Below are positions 12,749 through 25,580 of a DNA stretch of 64,000 bases, piece after piece. The notes beneath the pieces were generated by a model, which did not search any database, was not told where the DNA came from, and saw only the letters and a program-made list of their open reading frames with translations. A program made the position numbers and the translations under genes. The number at the start of each line of letters is the position of its first letter. The stretch's first letter is position 1. Source of the DNA: Phyto melanocephala (lineage: Eukaryota > Arthropoda > Insecta > Diptera > Rhinophoridae); the NCBI GenBank assembly GCA_941918925.1, contig OW799233.1, positions 112,093,833-112,157,832 on the forward strand. Reading direction: 5' to 3'.

Positions 12749-14247
12749 TTTTACGTTTTAACTGCTCTATCTAAAAATCCTTGTAAAGGTTCTTCTTACA
12801 CTATTACTATTTTCAATTTATTTAATTTCTTCCAATTCGCAGCCATTATTGTACATATTTTGCTGCCAAAATATTTCGCGGGTATTACTAAATATCCGGC
12901 AATTCCCCTCCCAGGCATTTTATTGTTATTGTTTTGTGCAGACTATAGGTTAAGCACCATCAGCAAACACTAATACAAGTTTACAATTTAATTCATTTAA
13001 TTGTGTGTTATAACAAATTATTAATAATTAAATATTATATTTATACATTAATTGTGAATGTAGATTTTTATTTTTATATCCTCGTTTGATATTAATTACA
13101 GTTGTGCTACAACTATGAGTATTATAAATTTCTGTTTAAGGTCATCGCACACAAAAAATACAAAGAAAAACACTCACACACACGCATGCACTATTAATTT
13201 CATTTTGACTAACTATCAGATAATAAATATAGAATATGAAATTATATTTTTAAAATATAATTTATGTAACTTGAGTAATTTATTGCATTTAATAATTTAA
13301 ATATATTGCAAACACTAAATAAATATTTTTTAGATGTTTTGCAATATTGAAGTTATATAATTATATTTTATTTGAACGTTTACTTACTATGTTTATAATC
13401 AATTTTAACATTTTAAATTTAAACAAACTTCACAAAATAAATGGAGCAGTTTGTAGGAAGGTCTTAAGCATAAGATATTTTTCCCATTAAGCTTAGTAGT
13501 AAAAAAGTCAATTAACCTAATAATAAATGCTTCAATTTGAAAACAGTTTTTTTCGAAATGATTTAAGCTATTCTCTTTATCCGACCATAATTTTTCTTCC
13601 TTTATTTTGTTGTTGTTGTTGTTTGTACGTGTGACTGTTTTTTTACACACATAAGCAAAAATAATACTATTTACTTTACCGTCTTCAACAACAATTCAAT
13701 ACAACAAAGGTTAAGTCTTCTTCCTTCAGTATTAATTTATTTAAATTTTAGAGCCCGATTGTGTAGGTTGCTTTTAATTTCGTAATTTATCAAATGAATT
13801 TCAAATATAAATGACATCTTAATTGGGTTTCAAAGATATTTCAATTGACAATTTATTCACCATGGTGCTGCGAAACATTTGTCACCTAATGAAAACAACA
13901 TCATTTATATTCATTTTATTTAATGTTTTAATTTAAATGTAAGAACGAAGTCTCGGTTCACACACAGTAAGTTTCCTCTCTGCAAGGAGTGATGGAAAAT
14001 GTATAAAATTTACTGTTATTAGAAATTCGTTTTGTTTTTATTATTCATACTTCTGAATTTGAATAAGAAGGCTATGATTTACTATATTTTTTCACCAATA
14101 TGCATACATGTAAGGATAAACCATTAAGTTTGTTCATACTCGCACTTGGCGAGCGCTAAAAACAAGGGATAAGTTCACCCTAAAAAAGGCCTTATTATCT
14201 TATTTAGCAGAAACAACGATTCCAAAAACCATTGCATACTCAATGAA
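12749..14247. other. AT-rich stretch without recognisable gene
   Basis: No supported gene or element end was seen. Simple-sequence patches such as TTGTTGTTGTTGTTTG (about 13608-13623) are present. Confidence 0.5.
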
Positions 14248-15075
14248 TATACCCTTCACACGAGAGCGTTAAAAGGTAAATCGTTTGGCACAGGTAGAAA
14301 GGAACTAACGCAGATAATTGTAACTTTACAGGAAAAGGCAAAAACGTAATAATAACTGTATTGTCATAATGTTATTTCTTTCATGAAATTGCTTATAAAA
14401 ATTTTTTTTTTAGTTTCGAGGTGTATTTTTGCAAAATGTATAGGAATCACTGGCCTTTTTACTACAAATGAGCCGTTCAACTTGTGACCATTGACATAAA
14501 AGTTTGTAGTTCCATTTTTAATTTCTTTAGTATTCATTTACAACTCCCGTATATATATATATGTATATATATTCTAAATGGCGATAGATATAAAATTTGA
14601 TTCTGTTTTGTCTGCCCTTTTCTCTGTCCATCTATGTGAGCGTTGAAATCAATTTTTTGGTACGCCCACATATTTAAGGAACTCATATACGACATCAGCT
14701 TCTTAAATTAGCTCTCGAAAATTTCGCTATTGAAAATCAACAAGTTCGACCCATAATTGGCTGAGATATGAGCAAAGAAAACCACGTGTGCTTCTGTTTC
14801 AATTTACCAAATCAATTTTTGGAGCTCCCATTTTAACTGGCTTTTTGACCCGTTTGTTTAATGTCATTTAAGAACAGGAAAATCTATGGGCAAAAATATT
14901 ATTATTGAGATTGTAATAATAAAATTTGATTAAAACAACAACAAGAAAAGCAAGGAATTGTTGATATAACTTATGTATAACTGTGTGGGTGGTTGGTGTA
15001 ACTATTGCATTTTTTTAATGGTTATACAAGTGTGCACGAATGTATCTAATGCAGACTTCGTAGCACTCTTACTTG
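14248..15075 (+). mobile_element. Old relative of families A and B (about 830 bp)
   Basis: The 5' end reads TATACCCTTCACACGAGAGC. The middle retains GAGCGTTGAAATCAATTTTT, CGCTATTGAAAATCAACAAG and GCTGAGATATGAGCAAAGAAA, all recognisable from family A. The 3' end is CACTCTTACTTG, with the hairpin reduced to remnants. The (GTCY)n block survives only as a CTGTCC/CTGTCT trace. This is the most diverged copy in the window and probably the oldest. Confidence 0.7.
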
Positions 15076-18000
15076 TCTTTTACATGCTTTCAAAAAGGGC
15101 TTCTAGAAGACCTTCTAATAAGGGCTTTTTTGCAACTGTATGTACGAAGACCTGTTGAAAGACTTTCTGATTTGTAAATTTTAACAAAAACGTTTTAATG
15201 CTATAAAACGTTGTATACTTTTCTTTTCAGCCCGGCATTCACTCACTCTTTAGAAGATCTAAGAAAAGGTAAAGAAATTCTTGTTTGGTTTTCAATATTC
15301 TTGATTCCCTTTAATTTCACGCGGTTTAGTAACGGCTTTATTATACACACAAAAAAACTAAAAATATAAGAGAGATTTCAAAAGCCTTGTAATAGGTCTT
15401 TGAAGGCTAGCAGGGTACAATGAGAGTTGCAAATCTAAAAGAATGTGAAAAATTTACTTATATAGAAGTCTGAAATATAAAGTTCTGTTGGCACTCAGCG
15501 ACAGCCAATTAGTTTGTTGTCAAGCATTTGTCTAGTAAAGAATAGTGAGTTTTTGTGTAAACACTTTGGTGTAAAATAGAGATACTTGTGTTTTTTTGTT
15601 TTTAACTGAAGAATCTGGGAGCAAATTTTTAAGATAAAAGTCAAATCTCTTTTTAATTTCAAATGTATAAATATATAAATTTTTTGTAAATTTGCTTTAA
15701 ATTTGAACTTGACTGGCTTGCTTTGTCATAAAAAAATAATTTAATATCGACTTTTTTTTCCTTATTTCAAAGTTTTGTAAATCACACAGGCTTAAAAAAG
15801 ATTTCGGTTTACTATTTCTCTTCAGTATTAGCAGTTACCTACCTCACCTTAAACTAAAGATAAAAATATAAATTGCCCAGAAATCATCATTTGCCAGTAC
15901 ACAAAATTTTTAAATGAAAGAATGATTTTAAAATATTTTTAAAAAAAAAATAAAATTAAAATTTTCATACATATAAAATTTCCATTAGAAAATTGTTTAT
16001 GCTTAAAGTAATACTAATCAATTAGTGAATTAATTTTCAGAGAAAATGTATCTTGTGTTTGTATGAATAATGTATTCATATGAATAATGAATAATTATTC
16101 ATATTAAACAAGAATACTAATATGGGGTGTTTAAGAACTTAAGAAAATTTTCCAGAAGAGGAAAATTATTGTTGCGTCTTATTATTATTATAACTGGAAT
16201 AGGATACCATGTTTCTGTTACTGTAGCAGCCAAAGTTTTACTATTTTAAATAAATTTCTCCTCACTGTAAAAGTGAGAAAAAATTTTAATTAGAAAGATT
16301 TTTATTTTGATTTGACAACTCATTTGACATCAATTGTTTTTTGCAAAAGAGAACTATGTTTGGCGGCAAAATAAATTGGTTTTCATCTATTTTAGCAAAC
16401 GTTTATAGATAATTCCCTAATAAATTTGGGAAAATTCATTTCGGTAGCATTACTTAAAAAAACATTTCGCAACAAATCTCAAAACTACTAAAATTTAAAA
16501 AAAAAACACCAATCGCACTCATAACCACTTTTTGTAAACATTAAGGGGTTAAGTCAGATGTAATAACGTAATGTTACGTTTAGTTCACTTTAAAACGTTG
16601 GTTTATTTACTTTAAACAAAATGGGATTCTTTTAATTGCAAATAATAATCAGCAGTTCTTAGCACTTTTTAAATTTATGTTATAAAAGTTTATTTTTTTT
16701 AACCCTCTTAAATATTACATTAGTTTATTGAGTACTTCACTATTATTTAGTTGAACATGTTAAACACTTATGTATGCCAAATGTAAAACTAACTACTACC
16801 CACTGTAGTTTCCTTGCACTTATATTGCGATACTGGATCGAGAATATTGGAAAAAATTTACATTTTAGAAACAGGTATTTTAAAAAATATCCTAAAAGTA
16901 TGCTATAAAGTGTAAATTGTATACAACTTGAATGTAGCCAAATTGAAAAATAAAATCTAAATTAAACTAAATCAGGTAAACAGGAATTATAATGAAATTT
17001 AAATTGTTTTACTTAGCTTGACATTAATTAATGAAATTAGTGTCTTATAATACTAGTTCTGTTACACTATGTACGTGACAGTTTTGACAAATGTGACAAG
17101 CCATATGTTAATTATATCGCGTCTGAAGTCAGCTTAAGCAATTAACTACCAATTCTGCAGCTATTGCAGTGAACGCTTTTAATCACAAATGACTCCAATA
17201 TGAATCTTATAAAGCAAGCTTATAAAGATAATCATTAAGTGATCCGAATTAATAAGAATATACTGTAGATAAACAAAAAAAATTTATAGAAATCAAAGTA
17301 CCACAGCCTTTTTCAATGTTCCAAAAGCTCTAAGACATTCACACAGAGAAAACAATATCTGTTGTGAGTACTAAAATTTTAACCAATCGCTTCGTTGTAA
17401 TATTAAAATTTTATGGTTGTATTTACATATTTTTTTATTCAGGAATATTAATATATAGTCAACACTACGAAATTTTGATTCTTGCAATAGAAGTTTTATA
17501 ACCAAAAAAGAATTCTTCAACTGGCATATAATTTTAATGTCAGCTTTCTAAAAGCATTAAAAAATATAAAATATTTTTTTAAGAACTTATTAAAATTATA
17601 TCTGGATAATGTCTGGCATTCACTGTTAGGGAACATAATAACAGAGATATTTTTTTACAATTTTTCCAATATCAGCTAGTAAGTGAAATTATTTTCAAAG
17701 TGTTTCTACAAAAATTTTTCAATAGCACTGTTTCCCTAAACATTCTATTTTAAGATTTATAGCGGCAAAAAATTTTAAATTTATGTAAAACATAAAAAAA
17801 ATTTTTCAATATCCCATTAGTGCATTAATTAAAGGATTTTATGGCACTAATGATAAAACAGGATTTAAAGTTTGTGGCCGCCATGACTAGAGCGTACATG
17901 GTACAAACTAGTAATCAATCAATCACACACTCTAAGAAATTACTCGAGCTAAGACTTGTCGAATATTCACTTTCAAGAACTCGATCATTTGTGTTTTACC

Positions 18001-18479
18001 TACATAGAGCTAAGAATTTATTTATACTTTAAGGGATAATATTTTAATATATTATTAGAAAATATAATGAATACTATAATACATAAACGAGGTTATCAGT
18101 TAATTGTTAAATTTTTTAATATTCATTTCGTAAATTGATTATATCTCGAACTGTAAAGACATCCCGCTTAGCTTAATAAGCTTATCTCTACCGTTGAATT
18201 ATCATCGGTTTAAGGAATACAATCGCTTAGAATTGGCAATACTGTTTATTGTCGTGGCTGTTTAATCAAAATTATAACACATCTTATACCGGATGGGTTT
18301 GTTGGAATAAACCATGATTTTTAAAACAATTTACATGAGCTTATAAATATTGCTCTGACGTGAGTCGACTCATGATAAATTGCCAAGTTAAACAAACCTT
18401 AAAAACAACCAATAAATTCTAAGCCAACTGTCACAACAATGCTGCTAATTTAAAGTTCTACGGATTAGATTAAAAAAAA
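15076..18479. other. AT-rich stretch without recognisable gene
   Basis: Nothing supported. A palindromic ATTCATATGAATAATGAAT cluster lies at about 16075-16105. Confidence 0.5.
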
Positions 18480-18640
18480 CAAGTAAGAGCACTATATTCG
18501 GCTGTGCCGAATCTTTTATACCCACCACCAATTTTGTGTACATTTAAAGCACAATATTTATTATTTTGTTAATCGCTAAGGAATAATCTCTTTATAATAA
18601 AATATGTGTCACTTTCTTTGTAGAGGGTGGTTAAATTTTA
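18480..18640 (-). mobile_element. Family B element, 3' end only, minus strand
   Basis: Reverse complement of the family B 3' end: CAAGTAAGAGCACTATATTC, the hairpin TTCGGCTGTGCCGAA, and TTTTATACCCACCACCAATT. It continues to the position where other copies carry the mariner-type insertion. The rest of the element is missing beyond the mariner piece that follows. Confidence 0.85.
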
Positions 18641-18760
18641 AGGGCCCATGTGGAAGGTGAACTACACCTAGTCTTTAAATTTGTTTTCTGCATTTCATTT
18701 GACATTTCTCAATCTCAAACTTACTCAATTTGATCCTCGGAAAGATACGCAAATGAGCAA
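18641..18760. mobile_element. Mariner-type terminus inside truncated family B copy
   Basis: Begins GAGGGTGGTTAAATTTTAAG then GGCCC, the inverted-terminal-repeat-like sequence also seen at 25976, 27484, 27806 (inverted) and 62139 (inverted). The next 100 bases match the reverse complement of 62010-62120 (GACATTTCTCAATCTCA, ATACGCAAATGAGCAACG). It is a fragment of the larger insertion in the 59876-62282 copy. Confidence 0.65.
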
Positions 18761-18895
18761 CGCTTTAAAGTTATTCAGGTTTTTTATGAAACAAATTAGG
18801 ACAGTTCAAACTTAAAAAAAAGGTTAAATCAAATTGCACAATTTACTTATAAATTATCTATGGCATATGTATGAAAATAACCAGGATAAGCGATT

Positions 18896-19696
18896 TTATA
18901 TATTGGGTCTAGTTGTACCTGCGACATTTTCAAACCAGGTTACGGTCACGCAATCTTGATGTTTAACCCACGCAATATTATGGTCTACGAGACTTTGCAA
19001 TCCAACTTCGGCTGAACGTTCAGTTACGTGTATGTCACTGGCGTAACACTCTGTTTTAGTTTTAGCCAAAATATCGTAGCTTGGATAAATATTGCAGTTT
19101 CGTTCTTTGGCACCATATTGCATTAGTCTGTATGACCTTTTTGAGTATCCACCATCAATATAAAGAGCTAAGGCTTCCTCAGGTGTATACGGAATAGGTG
19201 TTTTTGGTTCAGAGTCTACAGAGTTAAGCGTTTTTGTAGCTATTGCAGATTCTAAACATTATTTTGAAACAACCTGCGACCCACTTCTTCTTCCAGCTTT
19301 GTAAAGACTCACGCTCGCCGCTACCATTAACTCTTGGCTCGGTGTTTCATTGGCAATTGATGAAATTTTTTTTTTTTGAGTCTTATTTGTGCACTCTGAA
19401 AACGGTTTTTCTTTACGTTGAGCAACTGCTGGATTAGGGAAAATAATGTCTTCATCCAACCACAGCTTATTTCGCTCTTCAAATACAGCCAAAACTCTGT
19501 GACATTCTTTCCACTTTTGTATAAGCTTGCTAATAAAATTTCTCAATTGTTTCTGAATTTGGTGGTATTGTTCTTCGCTATATTTCGAGCGATCAATGAC
19601 ATTTGAAAATATATGATTTTCAACCATTAAAAATTTTTTTGTTGGAACTAGTTGACTATGCCATATTAAAAAAAGGGTGCGTTTAGATTCGGCCAT
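18896..19696 (-). pseudogene. Uncharacterised protein frame broken by one in-frame stop
   Basis: The best coding signal in the window: about 266 codons in one frame on the minus strand, interrupted only by TAA at 19259-19261. I take the start at ATG 19694-19696, because a pyrimidine tract ending in TTTTTTAG lies just upstream and looks like a splice acceptor. The frame can be extended to 19771. The first part is Trp- and Lys-rich (LFLIWHSQLVPTKKFLMVEN), with a charged helical stretch (YSEEQYHQIQKQLRNFI) and basic KTQKKK. After the stop, the frame continues with TPEEALALYIDGGYSKRSYR, NIYPSYDILAKTKTECY and VTERSAEVGLQSLVDH. Just before the end, CAGGTACAA (about 18921-18913) fits a splice donor. 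I recall similar IYPSY / VTE...LQ(S/N)L(V/L)DH proteins as multi-copy, unannotated genes in arthropods and cnidarians, perhaps transposon-borne, but I cannot name the family or function. A truncated family B/mariner copy lies just downstream. Confidence 0.6.
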
Positions 19697-19771
19697 TGTA
19701 ACTAAAAAACGAAAAAAATAAAAACTTTGCAAGAACTTGCAGCCTATATTTGAACTTGACATAGATAACAA

Positions 19772-22700
19772 CCCATTTAAACAAACTATATAAAAAGTGA
19801 ACCGAATACGGTCGAATCCACCCTACTTTTATTCCACACAAAATTGGATTTAATATCTAAAAACACTTTCACAAAGGACATTTTCTTTTTCCACTGTTCA
19901 GCACTAAAACAAACAATCACAGATCACAAAACTATTTTTTTTTTATTTAATACATACCTTTTAATAAAAATTAAATCCCAAATCGTATTAAAAAATTAAA
20001 TATTTAATTTTTTGCTGTCAACAAAATTGCACTTGAAAAAAGCTCAAAAATAGTTATTGCACTTGCTGAAACATGTGTAAAGTTTGAATGATCACAGCTG
20101 TGCGAATATAAGGAACAAAACAAAAAAAAAACAGAAAAAAACCCGTTGAGGTTTAAATTTTCAAAATTGCAAATTAAGCTTGCCAAATTCTTAATTTTAA
20201 AATTTCGCTAAAACGACGCTAGATTGGGTATTTCGGCCACGGTGCCACGGTAGAAATTTACGATTGTCTTCGTACCTTTAATTTAAAATTAATCTAAAAT
20301 CATTTATACATACAGCTCAATAATACAACTAGCCAGAATGATTATTATGTTCCTTGGTTAAAAATATTGACTACTTTGTCCTAAAGTTTACTGGATTGTG
20401 TTTATTTACACAAATTTTCATATAGAACAAAAACAATCCAGTAAAGTCCAGTAAAAAAATAGTAAAAACTTTTAGCAAACGAAAGAACTTATTGTCGGTA
20501 ACTGCATAGCGAACGAGAGCTCTCAAAATAACCTGGTCGCTACAATCTGTCAACATCTGCCTGTCCTTACGATCTCACTGCTTTTGCTAGAACTGCTTTG
20601 AATTTATTAAAGAAATTCATTTCATTGATCTAGAATCATAAGCAAAACACCTCATTAATTTTTGATGTTTGTTTAAAGTTCATGTGGCCTTGCAACGATT
20701 AAAAGCACTTCAGAGAAATGCTTATAGCCTTTGCGATTACATACATACTTATGTAAGAATGTTCAAGACAAAGTGCAGAATTTTTTGGCATTTCTTCCCT
20801 CCAATATAATGAAAATTTAACTTGGAATCATAGGGGAGAAAATGGATATTAACCAACTCCCACCACATCAAAAGGTGAAAGTTGGATCCTCGTTTGAATC
20901 AAGAAACTTAAATTTCCTCAAATTACGATTTATGTAATGTCAACCGCTTATGCAAAGCATCAATTCAGATCATTATTTGAGAAACAGTGTAGCCCTTCAT
21001 TGTAGTTTGCTATAAAATTTATAATAATTACATTTGTAAAACCGCGCGCGAATTCAACAATTTTCAATCTAAATTATAAATTCTCTTTGCTCGATTTTAG
21101 TTTATTTTTTTTTTTGGTTTCTACCAAATCTGTTAAAACTGTTAAGTCAATGCCTGATGTATTCAAAGCATAAAATTACAGCATTTTTGTTTTGCTATTT
21201 TATAAACAATTTTTGTTGTTAGTGGCTGAGGGCAGGGTGGGTGTGACGAAAACTTAAATAGCTGTATGGGTTAAACTTTTTATGCACTAAAATTCCAGCT
21301 AGAAGAAGAATAACAAGTAGGGAGGAGAACACACATTTGATTTATTTTTTTGCTACTTGCACAACTGCTGCTTTATTATGTCAGTATAACATGCAAAAAT
21401 TTATAACATTCAATATTTTATTACTCCAATATATAGGGCGAATATAAAAAATATTTTATTTACTTTTTTGTGCTTAAATTTTTTTTTTTAAACCATAATT
21501 TCATATTTAACCAAGTGATGATGTTTAAATCGTATTATCAGTAATTGAACATACAAAAATTATTACTTAAATAAAATCACATTTATTTTTTTATTTACAT
21601 ATATTTTTTAATTAAGAATTGTAATTATCAATTACCATTTTTTTTGTTAAACTGTATTGCAAGGTAGTAAAACTTATTATTTTTTTAATATTATTTCCAT
21701 TTTTTTTTTTCTTAAAACACTTATATTTAGAGAATTTTTGAAATTAATATGAAAGGTTTTTATTTTAAATTTTATTTACAGACATATTTTTATTTTTAAT
21801 ATTTTTTTATAATTTCACTCAATATTTTTAAACATTTTCTTCAAATTTTAAACAAAATCTTTTTTAAAATTTTTATTTTTCGGTATTTAATATTGTAATA
21901 TCCATATTTATTTTTTTGTATATTAAATTTTCTTTTCTAACGGCATTTTATTTATTTTTTTTTCTTATAAGCAAGTGCATTATTTTTTTCATGCATCTTC
22001 TTCACTTTCATTCATTGATAAATTTCTGAAAAATTTCCTTTAGTGAAATTCATCCAAAACACTCACGTTGTGTGTGTTAGAACAAAACACGCCCGTTTTA
22101 TCCGTTTTATCACATCCATACGAGCGCACTTTAAACACGAAACTGAACAAGTGCCATATTCGCATGCAATAAATTGTGTTTCAATTTCACATTGTCAAAC
22201 CAACTCAACAAGACAACAAAAATGTTGTCGTGCTAAAAAAAAAGCACGAAACTGTTAACTTATGTTTAATGTCTGGCTCTCGTCAATGAAACCATACGAT
22301 TCGAAATAACGTAACAGACTTGAATCCTTAATATTATTCATGTTGTAGTGGTTCAAAAAGGATGTCAGCGTCAACAGAAAAAATTTAACAGAATGTTAGG
22401 CTAAAGGGAACAATGTGGCTATGGAAACAATACTGTTTGTACAATGTTAGCGAACATTTCACCACTTTTCGGTATAAAATGTTAAATTGGTGGTTAACTG
22501 TAAAATAACAACAGTTAGCTTACAGAGACTAACACGGTTGTTTAAAATCATTTTAAAGTTATTTTTATATATAATTGAAACTTAATGAAAATTAAAAAAA
22601 AAAAAAAACAAATTATTGAAATTATGGTTAAAATTTTATCATTGCTTTTGAAAGAGAATTAAAAATAAATTATTAATAATACAACTATGAGTATATAAGT

Positions 22701-23663
22701 AACATATTACGAATGCTGATAAAGTATGTAGCAGTAAGCATTCCATTCTGCAAGTATATTAAACAGTATAATAGCTCTGGCAAATAAAGCTAAAAAGGAC
22801 AACTTACTTAGAGTGTTATGGATGCTGCAATTGAACTGATGTTTATGAGGCCATTACTGAACTGCATACTGAGTTCCAGAAAACTACATCAAGTAAATGC
22901 GTAAGAGGTTTTTAAGCTTCTAAATACATAACAAAAATAAAAGACAATACAGCAAATGACAAACGTGTAGAAACACAGCAAATACATCTACACCCAGGAA
23001 ACAGAAAATCACATTTATTCCTGCAATCGAAATTCATCATAATAAATCATAATTTATTAGTGCTGACTATATATTTATATTCCGAAAATAAGTTCTGTAG
23101 ATATAACCGTAAAATTCTACTATCACAACCAAACTATGCGATTGGCAACAATTGCGGTACTCACAACCGATACTGTTTTCTCTGTTTACCATTCTGCGGA
23201 TATTTAATTATATGCTTCCTAAAAAAAGGGCCCGTAATTTCAATCTGCTTTAAGAAAACCAAATAAATAATTTTTAAAAATCTTTTATTGGAAAGATATA
23301 CTTTATGCGACCCAATCAATTATCCTAAGGTAAGTGCGGAAAATGTGCAGTTCCCAAGAATGATGACGATGGATTGATATTGATGAACGTTTATGCATAC
23401 GTTCAGATTAAATAAATTAGACACATAGTTCATAGTAGTATACTGATAAAGAGTGCTGATGATGAAAGCGTAGCTGGTTTCGAAAATGCATTCCACTCGG
23501 CTAATATCGGAAATAATTTTTAAAGGATATTCCTAAAAATTATTGCAATTTAATTTAATTTGAATTAAAAAATTAAAATAACAAAATAAATGAACTTAAG
23601 CCAAAATAAAAATGACTCACATTAAATATTAATATATAGAAAAGTTCGAATTAAATGTTAATA
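19772..23663. other. AT-rich stretch without recognisable gene
   Basis: No supported gene. Around 20385-20458 CTGGATTG and CAATCCAG flank a possible stem. A 71-codon frame at 22043-22258 is Cys/His-bearing but matches no finger spacing I know. Around 23451-23495 a short plus-strand stretch reads SADDESVAGFENAFHSA and could be an unassigned relic. Confidence 0.45.
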
Positions 23664-24557
23664 TAAAGCGTGTTATTTTAAGAGCTATAGGAAATTAAAA
23701 AAAAAACACATAGAATTCAAAAAAATTAATGAAATCTTTATTTGAATCGATAGTACAGGCCATATAATTTATTGTTTGAAGATTATTTCATGCAAATGTT
23801 GACCGTGACTGCGCCTCAAATGGTCCATCCGCTTAGTCCAATTTTGGCATACTCTTTCAAACATTTCGGCCGGTATCTCATGAATAAATGCTTAAATGTT
23901 GTCTTCCAATGCGTCAATTGAAGCGGGATTGTGTGTATAGACGTGAGCTTTAACATAGCCCCACAAAAAATAGTCCAAAAGCGTTAAATCGCACGATCTA
24001 GGCGGCCAATTGACCGGTCGCGAACGTGAAATAAAATGTTCACCGAACTCGCCTCTCAATAAGTCCATTGCTAAGCGTGCTGTGTGGCATGTGGCACCGT
24101 TTTGTTAAAACCACATGTCATGCAAGTCAAGCTCTTGCATTTTGGACAAAAAAAAGGTAGGATATCATCTCACGGTAGCGCTCACCGTTCATAGTTATGT
24201 TACAATTCGCATCATCTTTGAAGAAGTATGGTCCAATGATGCCATCAGCCCATAAAACGCAACAACCTGTGACTTCACACCAAAATCGAAAATTCTGCTT
24301 ATTCACATACCCATCAAGCCAAAAATTAGCTTCGTCGCTGAACACAATTTTTCGATAAGAAGCGCGCGATGAACTTAACAGAGCACGCATTTTGATAATA
24401 AAATTCAATAACTTGCAAGCGCTGTTCGTTTGTAAGACAATTCATAGTTAAGTTATAGACCACACTGAAAATGTTTGACAGTGAAACAAAACACGAAACG
24501 TGCGTCAGCTGTTTAAACCAGTGTTGACAAAAAGAAAATAGCTAAAAAATCACCCTT
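23664..24557 (-). mobile_element. Mariner element, internally deleted (about 0.9 kb)
   Basis: Ends are imperfect inverted repeats. The right end, read on the minus strand, starts AAGGGTGATTTTTTAGCTAT. The left end reads AAGCGTGTTATTTTAAGAGC. This is the GGGTGATTTTTTTAAGAGCT type common in insect mariners. The enclosed transposase is about two-thirds of normal length. Flanking TA dinucleotides are present at both sides (ATATAAAG and CTTTATAA), consistent with mariner target choice. Confidence 0.75.
23769..24445 (-). pseudogene. Mariner/Tc1 transposase, deleted and inactivated
   Basis: Starts at ATG 24443-24445 (MNCLTNEQRLQVIEFYYQNA), the usual N-terminus. After CSVK the frame jumps by an internal deletion straight to the catalytic core KIVFSDEANFWLDGYVNKQN, so most of the DNA-binding domain is gone. 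A frameshift after REMISYL moves the rest into another frame: MQELDLHDMWF*QNGATCHT, RPVNWPPRSCDLTPLDYFLW, then MDHLRRSHGQHLHEIIFKQ and the stop at 23769-23771. The first catalytic D (FSDE) and the last (LTPLDYF) are kept. The second is changed from the family's QQDGA to *QNGA, a stop plus D to N. A second stop follows DNI. The protein is non-functional. Confidence 0.92.
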
Positions 24558-24928
24558 TATAACATCACAAAAATTTTAAAACAAAAAAATGAGAAAAAAA
24601 AATATTCCTTTCTAATATATTAAAAATATATAAAGCATTTATAAAAATACTTAAAATAGCTTTAAATTAATTTTCCTTAATGTTTCAACGGTTTCGTTCT
24701 TTGTAAAACTTTTCCGAACGATGCATACATTGACATTTAGATCTCTTCAAAAGCTGTACACGACATTGAGAATTTCATATCGGTTACCCTTATTACTATT
24801 CGAGTTCATGGGGACATTTATAGTAATAATAGAAGTGATGCACTTGCAAAATCGGTACCACTGTAGTTTGAAATTAATTATATAATATGTGATGTGATAA
24901 GCAGCAAACAAAAAAACTTAAGCATTTT
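24558..24928. other. Short spacer without recognisable feature
   Basis: Spacer between the mariner relic and the next family B copy. Nothing supported. Confidence 0.5.
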
Positions 24929-25580
24929 TATACCCGCCACCAAAAAAATGGTGGGGGTATATTCATTTTGTCATTCCGTTTGTAACACATCGAAATATCC
25001 ATTTTAGACCCCATAAAGTATATATATTCTGAATCGGGGTTTGATTTGATGACGATCTAGCTATGTCCGTCCGTCTGTCCGTCTGTCCGTCTGTCCGTCT
25101 GTTGAAAGCACGATAGAGGTCGCACCGAAAAAGCTAGGGGACTCAAATTTTGCCAGAATCTTTCTTATAGACAAGGTTTGTTTGGTATTGAAAATGGGCT
25201 AAATCGGAATATTAGGAAGAGAGTTATAGCTCGAAAAGCAAGAGTAGGTCGAAAAAACCGTGTCCTTCTAACATCGAATAAAATGGAATTGTGTCCAAAC
25301 GGATAAACGTAGAGTCATGAAACTTCGGATATATATTTCTCGAGTCAAAAGAATATTTCTCCCCAAAAATTGCTTAAATCTATGCATTAGAAAAGGAGTT
25401 ATAGGTCAAAATGTACGAAAATTTATACCGCTCAGTGTATATTTGAAATTTAAAACGTAATAAAACTGACAAAACTATATGTACGGTTCTGAAATTTTGC
25501 AAACATGGATTTTTGGTCAAAGTCTTCGTTATAACGGAAAATAAATGTGCCACGCCCACTTTTTTTTTAAATTTTTATAA
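24929..25580 (+). mobile_element. Family B element, 5' part
   Basis: Clear 5' hairpin TATACCCGCCACC, seven A, GGTGGGGGTATA, then ATTCATTTTGTCATTCCGTT, CCCATAAAGTATATATATTC, a (GTCY)n run (about 25065-25101) and the body up to GCCACGCCCACTTTTTT. The 3' end is absent. The 5' third is close to the copy at 59876. Confidence 0.85.

Noticed and set aside
22043..22258. A 71-codon frame with Cys and His as a zinc-finger protein.
   Set aside because: Spacing does not fit any finger type and the frame is not supported by neighbours.
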